DNA of 64,000 bases from Bacteroidota bacterium (GTDB lineage: Bacteria > Bacteroidota > Bacteroidia > Chitinophagales > BACL12): the NCBI GenBank assembly GCA_016706255.1, contig JADJJZ010000003.1, forward strand, positions 716,501 to 780,500, given 5' to 3'. Made by a program: the position numbers and the translations under genes. The notes under the pieces are model-generated. The model ran no database searches. It worked only from the letters and a program-made list of their open reading frames with translations, and was not told the DNA's origin. Of this stretch, positions 26,616 through 36,673 are shown piece by piece. How positions within the stretch are numbered: position 1 is the stretch's first letter; each line of letters opens with the position of its first letter.

Positions 26616-27848
26616 TTAACGGATTAAGGTAATATAACCTTGTTTAATTTCGGTTGTTTCGCTTATGTTGTTGAAGTAAGTGAGGTTGTAAACATACACA
26701 CCGATATCGGCAGGAACGCCGTTAATAGTGCCATCCCAGCCAGTATTATAATCGGAAACCGTAAATATTTTTTTGCCGTAGCGGTTGTAGATATCAAATT
26801 GAGTAATCATAATATTTTCTTCGGTGATGCGGAATTTATCGTTAACGCCATCCTGATTTGGAGAAAATGCATTTGGGATAATAAATACTTCGGGGCAGTC
26901 AGTTAAATAATCGATTTGTACAAATATGGTATCAGTTGCACAACTGTTATTTACCGTTGCAATATACATTCCGTTTTGTTTAATGGTGCGTTTACTTCCG
27001 ATAAAACCATCTTGCCAAACAAATAAGGGTTCAGTATTATCTGGTTCATCAATTAATTCGGTTAAATCAATATCAACAAGCTGGCCTTTACACACTGCGG
27101 TATCAAAATAAACAGTTTGTACCGGCATGGGTATTAATGAAATATTATCGAGATATAAATAAGCGGAATGAAATGCACCTCCATCACCTAAACATGGTGA
27201 AAAAGCATCTGAATAATTATTACCAATCAGTAAATATTTTTCTTCACCGCTTGCAATAAAACAATAATCCATTTTTATCCAGTTGTTTTCATTATCAAAA
27301 ACAATTCCTTCCTGATTGCAAAATGTTTGTTCGAAAGCAAGCGGATTAGTAAAGTAACCGGTCGTAGAAAAATCGGTAAGCAGTTGATTGGTTAAATACA
27401 TACAAATATTTGTCGGGAAGCAACTGCTTTGTTCGGCAAGGCTCACAAAATATTCAATGTGGTATGGTCTATTCGCAATCAACGGTTCTGTTAAGGCAAC
27501 TTCAATAAATTCACGATAGGGAGAGCCGCCGGTTTGTCCGACAAAAATGCCTGCATATCCGTTGCCGGATTGTGCTGTTTGTGAGCCCATAAAATTGCCC
27601 GGAACGGAGGCCATTTCACCCATGTCGCAGCTATTAAAATAATCGGCAGTGGCAAAAGTAGGGTCGAACCAAAAGGGTGTGTATTCGAGTTGTGACATGT
27701 TGTTTGGGCAGCTGTCAAATAGTTCAAAATCGCCGTTGGGGATAAGATTTTGCCCGTGGCCAACCTGAAAACCCAATACAAAACAAACTGCAACAATAAA
27801 TTTGATGCAAGTGGTTGAAACAGATAGAAATGTAGCCGTAAGCGGCAT
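26616..27848 (-). CDS. Secreted protein with CHU_C gliding-type C-terminal domain
   Basis: About 410 residues. An N-terminal hydrophobic signal (IKFIVAVCFVLGFQVGHGQ) leads into NLIPNGDFELFDSCP, a start common to many Bacteroidota surface proteins, then a beta-rich carbohydrate-binding-like region and an Ig-like part (VCKGQLVDIDL, FVWQDGF). The C-terminal CHU_C domain has IPNAFSPNQDGVNDKF, FDIYNRYGKKIF and WDGTINGVP. The ATG 18 bases downstream of the likely transcript start is used; an upstream GTG lies too near the promoter. T9SS is the likely export route. Confidence 0.85.
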   Translation of the reverse strand: MPLTATFLSVSTTCIKFIVAVCFVLGFQVGHGQNLIPNGDFELFDSCPNNMSQLEYTPFWFDPTFATADYFNSCDMGEMASVPGNFMGSQTAQSGNGYAGIFVGQTGGSPYREFIEVALTEPLIANRPYHIEYFVSLAEQSSCFPTNICMYLTNQLLTDFSTTGYFTNPLAFEQTFCNQEGIVFDNENNWIKMDYCFIASGEEKYLLIGNNYSDAFSPCLGDGGAFHSAYLYLDNISLIPMPVQTVYFDTAVCKGQLVDIDLTELIDEPDNTEPLFVWQDGFIGSKRTIKQNGMYIATVNNSCATDTIFVQIDYLTDCPEVFIIPNAFSPNQDGVNDKFRITEENIMITQFDIYNRYGKKIFTVSDYNTGWDGTINGVPADIGVYVYNLTYFNNISETTEIKQGYITLIR

Positions 27849-27871
27849 TAGGCGTCGGTAGTTGGTCACTA

Positions 27872-27879
27872 CAAAAGTA
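27872..27879 (-). promoter_or_regulatory. -7 element, TACTTTTG
   Basis: TAnnTTTG match on the minus strand, 23 bases before the ATG at 27848. Confidence 0.5.
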
Positions 27880-27979
27880 TCATAATTATTGAGGAAATGC
27901 GATTTTTAGGGCTCTTGGCGGGTAAATTTTGTGTCAGAATGCAAATACCAAAAGTCGGCAAAATTAGTATCTTTACCCC

Positions 27980-29758
27980 GTGCAGAGTTTTGTTGTTTCA
28001 GCGAGGAAATACCGGCCTTCATCATGGCATGATGTAATAGGGCAGGACCAGGTGGTGGTTACGTTAAAAAATGCGATTAAAAATAACCATTTGGCGCAAT
28101 CGTTTTTATTTTGCGGACCAAGAGGGGTGGGGAAAACAACCTGTGCGCGTATTCTTGCAAAAACCATTAATTGCGAAAATTTACAGGAAAATGGCGAAGC
28201 ATGTAATGCATGCGAAAGTTGTACTTCTTTTAACGAAAATGCATCGTTCAATATTCATGAAGTGGATGCTGCATCAAACAACTCGGTGGAAGATATCCGC
28301 AGTCTCGTTGATCAGGTTCGTTATGCACCGGCTTCAGGAAAATTTAAGATTTATATTATTGATGAGGTTCATATGCTCAGCGCATCTGCGTTTAACGCAT
28401 TTTTGAAAACGTTGGAAGAACCGCCTGTTTACGTAAAATTTATTCTTGCCACAACAGAAAAACATAAAATTATTCCGACTATTTTGAGTCGTTGTCAGAT
28501 TTTTGATTTTAACCGTATCAAAATCAAACACATGACCAAACAGTTGGAAATTATTTGTAAAAACGAGGGAATAGATTGCACCGACGAAGCCATGCACCTG
28601 ATTGCGCAAAAAGCGGATGGTGCTATGCGCGATGCATTGAGTATTTTCGACAGAATTACCAGTTTTTCGGGCAAAACAATTACGGCAAAAGATGTAATTG
28701 AAAATTTAAATATTCTCGACTATGAATATTTTTTCAAAATAACAGAAGCATTTGCTGCAGAAGATGTAACTACTGCTTTGTTGTTATTTGATGAAATTAT
28801 TAATAAAGGATTTGATGGTGATATTTTCATAAACGGACTCGCAGAACACTTTAGAAATATTTTGGTTTGTAAAGATGAAAATACACTTAAACTACTCGAT
28901 ACCAGTGAATCGGTAATTGAACGTTATAAAAACCAAAGTGATTTAATCAGTGCTTCGTTTTTAATAAGCGGTTTAAATATTTTAAATGGTGCAGATGTAA
29001 ATTATCGTGCAAGCAAAAACAAACGTTTGCATGTGGAGTTGGCTATTATGAAATTGTGTTATATGCACAATGCAGTTTCTACACTGGCAAATGGCGGCGT
29101 GGAAAAAAAAACTTCTGACCTGAACGGAAAACGCCAAACCGTTTTTAGTAATCGTCTTGAAACCCCCGTAAAATCTGATACGCAGCCGGTTGCAGAAAAA
29201 AAAGAACCGGTTAATGATGCGCCTGTTAAAAAGGTAAAGGTTGAAAATAGTACAATAATTACAGCACAGGTTGAATCGGTGGAAACGGTAATGATACCGA
29301 AAAAAACAGATTTACGTCAGGCTATAAAAAAAGAAGAAGACGAAAAAAATGCCGCTCAACTGGTGCAAAAAACCGAAGAGCCGCTGAAGGTAATTTCACC
29401 GGAAATGTTTTTTATTGTTTGGAAACAATATGCTGATTTTATCCGTAACGATCAAAACCGTGTGGCAATTATTATGGATGCAGCCGCAGTTTCCATTAAT
29501 GATACCAATAATATTGTTGTAAGGCTGGAGTCAAACCTGGAAGCCAATATTATGAAGGAAATGCAAAACGATTTACGTGAATTTATAATGGAAGGGCTTG
29601 AAAATAATCAATTTGATATTTCGTTTGTTGTAGAAACGGTCAAAAGTGATAAAGTAAAACGACCTTATACAACACAGGAAAAATATAAAAAAATGGAAGA
29701 AATAAATCCGCTCATAAAAGAGTTGAAAGAATCACTCGGCTTTGAGCTGGATTATTAA
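27980..29758 (+). CDS. dnaX: DNA polymerase III gamma/tau subunit
   Basis: A 592-residue clamp-loader ATPase. It has Walker A GPRGVGKT at 46-53, a four-Cys zinc module (CENL through CNACESC), Walker B/DExx box IIDEVHML, and sensor 1 ILATTEKHK with ILSRCQIFDF. Residues ~370-480 are a charged linker, and the tail is a tau-like region. The start is GTG, since QSFVVSARKYRP aligns with the usual N-terminus. A TATCTTTA element lies just upstream. It loads the beta clamp and links to DnaE, also in this window. Confidence 0.95.
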   Translation: MQSFVVSARKYRPSSWHDVIGQDQVVVTLKNAIKNNHLAQSFLFCGPRGVGKTTCARILAKTINCENLQENGEACNACESCTSFNENASFNIHEVDAASNNSVEDIRSLVDQVRYAPASGKFKIYIIDEVHMLSASAFNAFLKTLEEPPVYVKFILATTEKHKIIPTILSRCQIFDFNRIKIKHMTKQLEIICKNEGIDCTDEAMHLIAQKADGAMRDALSIFDRITSFSGKTITAKDVIENLNILDYEYFFKITEAFAAEDVTTALLLFDEIINKGFDGDIFINGLAEHFRNILVCKDENTLKLLDTSESVIERYKNQSDLISASFLISGLNILNGADVNYRASKNKRLHVELAIMKLCYMHNAVSTLANGGVEKKTSDLNGKRQTVFSNRLETPVKSDTQPVAEKKEPVNDAPVKKVKVENSTIITAQVESVETVMIPKKTDLRQAIKKEEDEKNAAQLVQKTEEPLKVISPEMFFIVWKQYADFIRNDQNRVAIIMDAAAVSINDTNNIVVRLESNLEANIMKEMQNDLREFIMEGLENNQFDISFVVETVKSDKVKRPYTTQEKYKKMEEINPLIKELKESLGFELDY

Positions 29759-29783
29759 TTGAATTTAATTGTAAACAAATACT

Positions 29784-32700
29784 ATGAAAAAACAATTTCG
29801 TTTATTTATTAATTTGCCGGTAACATGTGTAATCACAATGTTATTGTTCAGTCAGGCTTTGATTGCACAACCAACTTCAGGTTCATCAAGTTCATCGGGA
29901 AATTCAAATCCCAATAATAAACCACCAACAACGGGAAGTCAGAGTTCATCCTCTTCTTCATCGTCGTCATCAAGTGGTGTAAGCGGACCGGTTCGAGTTG
30001 AACCGGGCACACCAGATCCGATTAGTATTTTTAATGCTAATAACACATCAAATGCACAAAATATTCCGCCAAAACCGGGAAAGTATGCATTTACAACTGT
30101 GCCTGACGATCCAACCAGAACACGTATTTATAAATTAAATAACGGTTTAACTGTTTATTTATCACAAAATAAAGCGGAACCAAGAATTCAAACCTACATT
30201 GCTGTAAAAGCAGGCTCTAAAAACGACCCGAAAGAAACAACAGGATTAGCGCATTATTTAGAGCACATGATGTTTAAGGGAACAAGTAATATTGGCACAA
30301 CAAATTGGTCGCGCGAAAAAATGGTAATTGATGCCATTGCACAATTATATGAACAACATCGCAACGAAAAAGACCCGGTAAAAAAAGCTGCTATTTATAA
30401 ACAAATTGATGTCATGAGTCAGGAAGCTGCAAAATTTGCGGTACCTAATGAATATGATAAAATGATTACTTCACTGGGAGCAAAAGGAACAAATGCATAT
30501 ACCAGCAAAGAACAAACGGTTTATGTGAATGATATTCCTGCCAATGAATTGGAAAAATGGCTGGTAATTGAAAGTGAACGTTTCAGCACCTGTGTATTAC
30601 GTTTATTTCATACTGAATTGGAAGCAGTGTATGAAGAATATAATATGGGACAGGATCGCGACGGCAGCAAAATGTTTGAATCATATTATCGTGCGTTATT
30701 TCCAACACATCCTTATGGCACACAAACCACAATTGGTGAAGGTGAACATTTAAAAAATCCTTCGATGGTGAACATCATGGGATATTTTTATACTTATTAT
30801 GTTCCGAGTAATATGGCCATTTGTTTGAGTGGAGATATTGATTACGATAAAACGATTGAGCTCATTAATAAATACTTTGGCACTTATGTAAATAAACCTG
30901 TCGGCGAAATGAAATTTGCTCCTGAAAAACCAATGACCGAAGTGCAACGCCGCGATGTGTGGGGACAGGAATCAGAAACCATGATGATGGGTTATCGTTT
31001 ACCGGGCGCAAATACAAAGGAATCGATAATGGCAAAATTGATTACCGGAATTTTATATAATGCACAGGCCGGGTTGATTGACTTGGATTTGAATCAGCAA
31101 CAAAAAGTTTTGGATGCCGGCGCTTATTCAACTGAATGGAAAGAATATTCTGTTTTAACATTATCGGCAGATCCGCGCGAAGGCCAAACCCTCGAAGAAT
31201 GTGAGCAATTACTATTAGCAGAAATAGAAAAATTAAAACGCGGCGAATTTGATGAATGGCTGATAAAAGCTGTAGTAAACGATTATGAATTATCCAGAAC
31301 AAAATCATTTGAATCGAATACCGGCAGAGCAAGCGCATTTGTGAATACTTTCGTAAAGGGTGTTGACTGGGGTAATTACCTGAATGAATATAAAGTGATG
31401 GAAAAAATCTCTAAACAGGAAGTAATAGAATTCGCGAATAAATATTTAGGTAATAATAATTATGCGGTTATTTATAAACGTAAAGGTGAAGATAAAAACA
31501 TAAAAAAAGTTGACAAGCCGGCAATTACGCCAATTGAAGCAAATCGCGAAGCGCAAAGTGTATTTCTGAAAAAATTCATGGAATTACCTTCCAGCCGCGT
31601 ACAACCTGATTTTATCGATTACAACAAACGTATCAGCAACCAAACCTTGGGAACAAATGTTCCGTTTGCGTATATTAAAAATGAAGAGAATAATTTATTT
31701 GAATTGTATTACATTTTTGATATGGGTTCTGCTAACGATTTGTATTTAACCCTTGCAATAAATTATTTACCTTACTTGGGGACAGATAAATACTCAGCTT
31801 CTGATTTACAGAAAGAATTTTTTAAATATGGTTTGAGCTTTAATGTATATACATCGAGCGACAGGGTGTATGTTTCATTGTCAGGTTTGGAAAGTAATTT
31901 AGATAAAGGTGTTGAACTGTTTGAACATGTGTTAAGTGCTGTTCAACCCGACAATAAAGCATATAAAGAATTAGTAAACGGGATGATAAAAGAACGTGTT
32001 GATGCCAAAACAAATAAATCGGCTATATTCAACAGCGCAATGGCCAGTTATGCCAGATATGGAAGTTTTTCGCCGGTTACTGACTTGCTTACTGAAAAAG
32101 AATTAAATAATACTTTACCGGCCGATTTGACGGGTAAAATTAAATCGCTCAGCACCTACAAACACCGAATATTTTATTACGGTCAGCGTTCACAGGATGA
32201 AGTAAAAACCGTGTTGGCAAAGTATCATAAAGCAAATGAAAATTTATTGGATTATCCTGTAGCTAAAAAATATACGGAGCAGGAAACAAAAACCAATAAA
32301 GTATATTTTGTAAACTATCCTATGGTTCAGGCACAGGTGATGTTTATGGGAAAAGATGAAACTTTTAATAAAGCATCGTTACCTGCAGCTCGCTTATTTA
32401 ACGAATATTTTGGAAGTGGATTATCCAGTATTGTATTCCAGGAAATTCGTGAAACAAAAGCTTTAGCCTATTCAGCGTATTCCAATTATACTACTCCGGC
32501 AAATAAAGATGAAGCGCATTATGTTCGCGCATTTGTTGGCACTCAGGCAGATAAAATGCAAATGGCCATTGAAGCAATGCTTGAAATTATGAACAATATG
32601 CCACAGGCAGAAGAACAATTTAATGCTAGTATTGAATCGGTTACTAAACAAATTGAAAGCGAACGTATTACGCGTGCAAATATTTTCTGGAGTTATGAAA

Positions 32701-32921
32701 ATGCTAAACGCAGAGGATTAACTACCGATATCCGCAGAGATATATATACAGAAGTACGTGGTATGACAATGCAGGATTTACAACAATTTTTCAACGACCA
32801 TATTGCAGATAATACATATACCATAATTGTAATGGGCGATAAAACGAAATTGGATTTAGCTTATTTACAATCAATAGGTGAATTTAAAGAATTAACCCTC
32901 GAAGAAATTTTCGGGTATTAA
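29784..32921 (+). CDS. M16 family zinc metallopeptidase, two-domain
   Basis: A 1045-residue exported protein. A signal peptide is followed by an extremely Ser/Pro/Asn-rich linker (~30-70) with long Ser runs. The first M16 half carries the inverted zinc motif in LAHYLEHMMFKG (HxxEH), with the third ligand Glu in LEAVYEEYN. The second half (~600-1045) is the inactive partner domain with ETKALAYSAYSNY. Both halves together form a closed chamber that degrades short peptides. It probably works in the periplasm. It lies 26 bases after dnaX, with a terminator downstream. Confidence 0.92.
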   Translation: MKKQFRLFINLPVTCVITMLLFSQALIAQPTSGSSSSSGNSNPNNKPPTTGSQSSSSSSSSSSSGVSGPVRVEPGTPDPISIFNANNTSNAQNIPPKPGKYAFTTVPDDPTRTRIYKLNNGLTVYLSQNKAEPRIQTYIAVKAGSKNDPKETTGLAHYLEHMMFKGTSNIGTTNWSREKMVIDAIAQLYEQHRNEKDPVKKAAIYKQIDVMSQEAAKFAVPNEYDKMITSLGAKGTNAYTSKEQTVYVNDIPANELEKWLVIESERFSTCVLRLFHTELEAVYEEYNMGQDRDGSKMFESYYRALFPTHPYGTQTTIGEGEHLKNPSMVNIMGYFYTYYVPSNMAICLSGDIDYDKTIELINKYFGTYVNKPVGEMKFAPEKPMTEVQRRDVWGQESETMMMGYRLPGANTKESIMAKLITGILYNAQAGLIDLDLNQQQKVLDAGAYSTEWKEYSVLTLSADPREGQTLEECEQLLLAEIEKLKRGEFDEWLIKAVVNDYELSRTKSFESNTGRASAFVNTFVKGVDWGNYLNEYKVMEKISKQEVIEFANKYLGNNNYAVIYKRKGEDKNIKKVDKPAITPIEANREAQSVFLKKFMELPSSRVQPDFIDYNKRISNQTLGTNVPFAYIKNEENNLFELYYIFDMGSANDLYLTLAINYLPYLGTDKYSASDLQKEFFKYGLSFNVYTSSDRVYVSLSGLESNLDKGVELFEHVLSAVQPDNKAYKELVNGMIKERVDAKTNKSAIFNSAMASYARYGSFSPVTDLLTEKELNNTLPADLTGKIKSLSTYKHRIFYYGQRSQDEVKTVLAKYHKANENLLDYPVAKKYTEQETKTNKVYFVNYPMVQAQVMFMGKDETFNKASLPAARLFNEYFGSGLSSIVFQEIRETKALAYSAYSNYTTPANKDEAHYVRAFVGTQADKMQMAIEAMLEIMNNMPQAEEQFNASIESVTKQIESERITRANIFWSYENAKRRGLTTDIRRDIYTEVRGMTMQDLQQFFNDHIADNTYTIIVMGDKTKLDLAYLQSIGEFKELTLEEIFGY

Positions 32922-32945
32922 TTATATTAATAAATTATGTTATTC

Positions 32946-32977
32946 AGAGCCGTTAAGTAATTAGCGGCTCTTTTTTT
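32946..32977. terminator. Bidirectional terminator
   Basis: AGAGCCGTTAA and TTAGCGGCTCT form a stem with one G-U pair, followed by seven Ts. It lies between convergent genes. Confidence 0.87.
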
Positions 32978-32983
32978 ATTGTA

Positions 32984-33679
32984 TTATTCAATGGCACTTC
33001 CGGCGAGCCAGGCGGTCATCATTTTATCGTCAAGAATTTTTCCTACCACGCGATATTTTGAATAGTAAAAAGGATTTACACCAATTGGTTCTTCAGCCAT
33101 CACACCAATATCCGGCTGATAATAATTTGAATGCACAAATTGAATTGTTTTGGCATCGTAATATATAAATCCAACATGTAAATCTAAACCTACAACATAC
33201 AATCCGGGGCCCCGCGTTTTTATTTCCGCAATTACTTTTTCTGCAGGCACATTACTATAACGTTTAATGTCTGTTGTCATGCGTAAAATCATCGTTTCCG
33301 ATGCCATTTGCGCCCATTTAACGCGCGGTATTTTAAACCCTGCATCACGTAAAACGGTAGTGACAAAATATCCACATGCAATAGAATCCGTTTTTGGTTG
33401 TGTGGTAGTACCATTAAATGCCCAGGGTGTGCCGAACCATGCAGGAAAAACGGAATTCGTTATTTCTCCAAAAATATAAGCACGAGATACTTTTATTAAA
33501 CTATCCTTATTATTTCCAACTTCCAGATATGCATCATGTAATCGTTGTTGTTCAGATGTGATTTTAGATTTTATTTCTGTGTATGAAACCGGAGTTGCAG
33601 TTGCTGCGGGTGATGTCGGAACTTGATTACAATCTGCCTGTAAACAAAATAAACAGCAAATAATAAACATGGTTTTCAT
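32984..33679 (-). CDS. Exported protein, possible papain-like (NlpC/P60-type) fold
   Basis: A 231-residue protein with a signal peptide that may have a lipobox-like Cys (LFCLQADC). The segment DSIACGYFVTTVLRDAGF, later LDLHVGFIYYD and VHSNYY, gives a Cys...His...polar order that resembles NlpC/P60 or CHAP amidases. The match is weak, and I cannot name the family with confidence. If right, it would act on peptidoglycan or peptides in the periplasm. It is a single gene with its own terminator and no informative neighbours. Confidence 0.6.
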   Translation of the reverse strand: MKTMFIICCLFCLQADCNQVPTSPAATATPVSYTEIKSKITSEQQRLHDAYLEVGNNKDSLIKVSRAYIFGEITNSVFPAWFGTPWAFNGTTTQPKTDSIACGYFVTTVLRDAGFKIPRVKWAQMASETMILRMTTDIKRYSNVPAEKVIAEIKTRGPGLYVVGLDLHVGFIYYDAKTIQFVHSNYYQPDIGVMAEEPIGVNPFYYSKYRVVGKILDDKMMTAWLAGSAIE

Positions 33680-33985
33680 AAATGGGCAATTGAAGTGCAG
33701 TAACGTAAAAAAATCAATTTTATTGTGTTAGTGCATTACTTTATTTTATCAGATAAATGAAAATATTATATTGATTTAGCTGCGTGCTTTTAATACTATT
33801 TTCACCTCCCTCCATTACCCGCTTCTGAGCTAAGTAGTTGCAGCATACCGCTGCTGCAAATCCAAACCCTAAACCAACAACCGTCCCCGGAGCTATGATG
33901 AACACCCTACCTCAACAGCACAATCCACCTCCCCCCATAAATTTTCCCACTTTTCTTCCTATTTTCGCACTAAATAATAGTGATT

Positions 33986-35293
33986 ATGGCGGAAGTAATA
34001 CGTATGCCCCGAATGAGCGACACCATGACAGAGGGAACTTTTGTGGAATGGCATAAAAAAGTGGGCGATACAGTAAAATCAGGTGATATTCTTGCAGAAG
34101 TGGAGACCGATAAGGCCACTATGGAGCTCGAAAACTATGTGAAAGGAACACTGTTGTATATAGGGGTTGAAAAGGGAAAAAGTGCTCAGGTTGATCAGGT
34201 TATCGCAATTGTTGGTGCTCCCGGTGAAGATTTTCAGGCATTGTTGAATGATTCAGGCAAAACCGCAGCTCCGGTTGAAAAAAAGGAAGAAAAAGCGCCC
34301 GAAGCTGAGCCAAAGGCAGAGGTGAAAACCGAAGTTAAGGAAGCAGCCAAAGTTGAAACTAAAACTGAGGAAAAACCTGAAACCAAAACCGAAGCACCGG
34401 TTGCCAAAGAAAATACCGAAGACGGCAGAATAAAAGCATCACCTTTAGCGAAAAAAATTGCTCAGGATAAAGGCATTAGCCTCGACGCTGTTTCAGGTAG
34501 CGGACCTGAAGGTCGCATCATTAAAAAAGATGTAGAAGAATTTGTTCCGCAAACAAAAGAAGCTGCTAAAACGGAAAAACCTGTTATCCAAATTCCTCAA
34601 ATTGTTGGCGAAGAAGGATACGATGAAACACCGGTTTCGCAAATGCGAAAAGTTATCGCTGCACGTTTATCGCAAAGTAAATTTACTGCACCACATTTTT
34701 ATTTAACCATTTCGGTTGATATGGATAATGCAATCGCTGCACGTAAATCACTTAACGAAGTGAGCCCGGTAAAAATATCTTTTAACGACCTCGTTGTGAA
34801 AGCTTCCGCAATGGCATTGCGTCGAAATCCTGCTGTTAATTCAAGTTGGTTAGGCGATACCATCAGAACAAATAAACATATTCATATTGGTGTTGCTGTT
34901 GCAATAAATGACGGATTGGTTGTGCCGGTAATTCGTTTTGCAGATAATAAATCGTTGTCGCAAATTTCTGCTGAAACAGGCGACCTTGCCGAACGTGCAA
35001 AAAATAGAAAATTACAGCCTGCCGACTGGGAAGGAAATACATTTACCATTTCCAATTTGGGTATGATGGGTATCGAAGAATTTACTGCAATTATAAATCC
35101 GCCGGACGCTTGTATCCTTGCTGTGGGCGGCATTCAGCAGGTTCCGGTTGTTAAAAACGGACAAGTTGTTCCGGGCAATGTGATGAAACTTACCATGAGT
35201 TGTGATCATCGCGTGGTTGATGGCGCTGTTGGTGCAAAATTTTTACAAACATTAAAACAATATCTCGAAGATCCCGTTCGGATGCTTGCTTAA
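33986..35293 (+). CDS. Pyruvate dehydrogenase E2 (dihydrolipoamide acetyltransferase)
   Basis: About 435 residues. One lipoyl domain (1-80) holds the lipoylated Lys in VETDKATMELE. A Lys/Glu/Ala/Thr-rich flexible linker spans ~95-140. A peripheral-subunit-binding domain follows (ASPLAKKIAQDKGI, GSGPEGRIIKKDV), then the catalytic acyltransferase core ending SCDHRVVDGAVGAKFL with the His/Asp active site. This is the E2 core of an alpha-keto acid dehydrogenase; MAEVIRMPRMSDTMTEG points to pyruvate. E1 and E3 genes are not adjacent. ATG is chosen over a GTG two codons upstream. The 306-base gap upstream is pyrimidine-rich with no recognisable site. Confidence 0.92.
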   Translation: MAEVIRMPRMSDTMTEGTFVEWHKKVGDTVKSGDILAEVETDKATMELENYVKGTLLYIGVEKGKSAQVDQVIAIVGAPGEDFQALLNDSGKTAAPVEKKEEKAPEAEPKAEVKTEVKEAAKVETKTEEKPETKTEAPVAKENTEDGRIKASPLAKKIAQDKGISLDAVSGSGPEGRIIKKDVEEFVPQTKEAAKTEKPVIQIPQIVGEEGYDETPVSQMRKVIAARLSQSKFTAPHFYLTISVDMDNAIAARKSLNEVSPVKISFNDLVVKASAMALRRNPAVNSSWLGDTIRTNKHIHIGVAVAINDGLVVPVIRFADNKSLSQISAETGDLAERAKNRKLQPADWEGNTFTISNLGMMGIEEFTAIINPPDACILAVGGIQQVPVVKNGQVVPGNVMKLTMSCDHRVVDGAVGAKFLQTLKQYLEDPVRMLA

Positions 35294-35302
35294 ATTATAA
35301 AT

Positions 35303-35331
35303 AAAATGGTTGGTTTTTACCGACCATTTTT
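35303..35331 (+). terminator. Rho-independent terminator after E2 gene
   Basis: AAAATGGT-n-GGT and ACC-n-ACCATTTT form a stem around a short T loop, followed by Ts. Confidence 0.82.
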
Positions 35332-35386
35332 GTTTTAGTAAATAAATTAGTCGGAACTTTTTCTGCCATTTTTGAATTTTAATAAT

Positions 35387-35749
35387 ATGTCGAAAAAAAC
35401 TTTGGTAATTGGTGCTTCCAATAATCCTGAACGTTATGCATATCGCGCTGTAAAAAAATTAACGGCGCACGGTCATCCCGTTTTGGCACTCGGAAAAAAA
35501 GATGAAATGATCGATAATATTCCGGTGGTAAAAGAACGTCCCCTCGACAACGATATTGATACGGTTACACTTTATGTAAATCCACAATTGCAAAAAAATT
35601 ATTACGATTATATCTTGCAACTGCACCCAAAACGAATCATTTTTAATCCCGGTACCGAAAACGATGAACTCGCAAACCTCGCCGAAAAAAACGGCATCCA
35701 AACAATCGAAGCATGCACACTGGTAATGCTCTCTATTGGCGATTATTAA
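35387..35749 (+). CDS. CoA-binding domain protein
   Basis: A 120-residue protein made only of a CoA-binding Rossmann domain: TLVIGASNNPERYAYRAVKKL at the start, HPVLALGKKD, then RIIFNPGTENDEL and a C-terminal EACTLVMLSIGDY. Relatives are small YccU-like proteins of unknown role that bind CoA or a nucleotide. The ATG before SKKTLVIG is chosen over further-upstream codons. The 156-bp repeat copy B follows. Confidence 0.85.
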   Translation: MSKKTLVIGASNNPERYAYRAVKKLTAHGHPVLALGKKDEMIDNIPVVKERPLDNDIDTVTLYVNPQLQKNYYDYILQLHPKRIIFNPGTENDELANLAEKNGIQTIEACTLVMLSIGDY

Positions 35750-35765
35750 AATATTAACTATAAAC

Positions 35766-35922
35766 TTTTTTTGGGCGTTTCCCCTATAGTAGATAAATAA
35801 TTTGCCCCCGCAAATTATTTATCTACTATAGGGGTCGGGCTTTTCGCTCCAAGTCCTCGTCGCTTCCACTGCGTTACAGCGCCTGTGGGCTTTCCACTCC
35901 AATCCCTAACGCGATTCGGAGT
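35766..35922 (-). repeat. 157-bp intergenic element, copy B
   Basis: Reverse-complement partner of 23895-24050. The hairpin stem is intact here (GTAGATAAAT pairs with ATTTATCTAC), while copy A has lost one base. It lies between the CoA-binding protein and the metal regulator. Confidence 0.9.
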
Positions 35923-35997
35923 AAAAATTCCAATTTGATTCAAACAGCACATTAAAAAAATTGATTTAATATTGCATTACATTTATAACCGGAAATT

Positions 35998-36669
35998 TTG
36001 AGCACTGTAATATCACATACCGAAGAAAATTACCTGAAGGCAATATTTAAACTTTCAGAAATGCAAAATGGTAATGTCAGCACCAATGCGATTGCCGAAA
36101 AACTATCTACTACGGCAGCATCGGTAACCGATATGCTCAAAAAGTTGGCAACCAAAAAATTATTACACTACGAAAAATATTACGGTGTTTCGTTAACTGA
36201 AAAAGGAAAAAAACTCGCGAAAGATTTAATACGTAAACACCGTCTCTGGGAAACATTTTTAGTAGATAAATTAAAATTCAGTTGGGATGAAGTTGATGAA
36301 CTCGCCGAACAACTGGAACATATTAATTCCGAAATTTTAACCGACCGTATCGACCATTTTCTCGGCTTCCCTAAATTCGACCCACATGGTGACCCTATTC
36401 CCGATAAAGATGGAAATATCGATTATCATGAAGATATTACACTCGATAAAATGCAAAAGGGTGATGAAGGTATAATTGCAGGTGTTATCGACCACTCAAC
36501 ACAATTTCTGCAATATCTCAATAAAATTCAATTGGTAATTCATACACGCATCAAAATAAAAGATGACGAAGAATACGACCAAAGTAAAGTGATTTTAATT
36601 AATCACAAACACGAATTGGTTGTTTCGCAAAAAGTAGCTGCAAATTTATTAGTCCGGAAAACAAAATGA
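35998..36669 (+). CDS. DtxR/MntR-family metal-dependent regulator
   Basis: A 223-residue DNA-binding protein. The N-terminal winged helix reads EENYLKAIFKLSE, TNAIAEKLSTTAASVTDMLKKL and LTEKGKKLAKDLIRKHRLWE. A dimerization domain follows (DEVDELAEQLEHINSEI, DHFLGFPKFDPHGDPIP), then a FeoA/SH3-like C-terminal domain. The HxxE and metal-site residues of the family are visible. It senses Mn, Fe or Zn and represses uptake. The start is TTG. It is convergent with the metal ABC operon, ending four bases from it, and should bind the TTTAGA operator array upstream of that operon. Confidence 0.9.
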   Translation: MSTVISHTEENYLKAIFKLSEMQNGNVSTNAIAEKLSTTAASVTDMLKKLATKKLLHYEKYYGVSLTEKGKKLAKDLIRKHRLWETFLVDKLKFSWDEVDELAEQLEHINSEILTDRIDHFLGFPKFDPHGDPIPDKDGNIDYHEDITLDKMQKGDEGIIAGVIDHSTQFLQYLNKIQLVIHTRIKIKDDEEYDQSKVILINHKHELVVSQKVAANLLVRKTK

Positions 36670-36673
36670 TTTG

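Noticed and set aside
33838..34056. Pro/Asn-rich open frame upstream of the E2 gene
   Set aside because: It overlaps the true E2 start in another frame and has low-complexity composition.
23895..35922. Composite transposon bounded by the inverted 156-bp elements
   Set aside because: No transposase lies inside either element or between them, no target duplication was seen, and the genes enclosed are housekeeping type.
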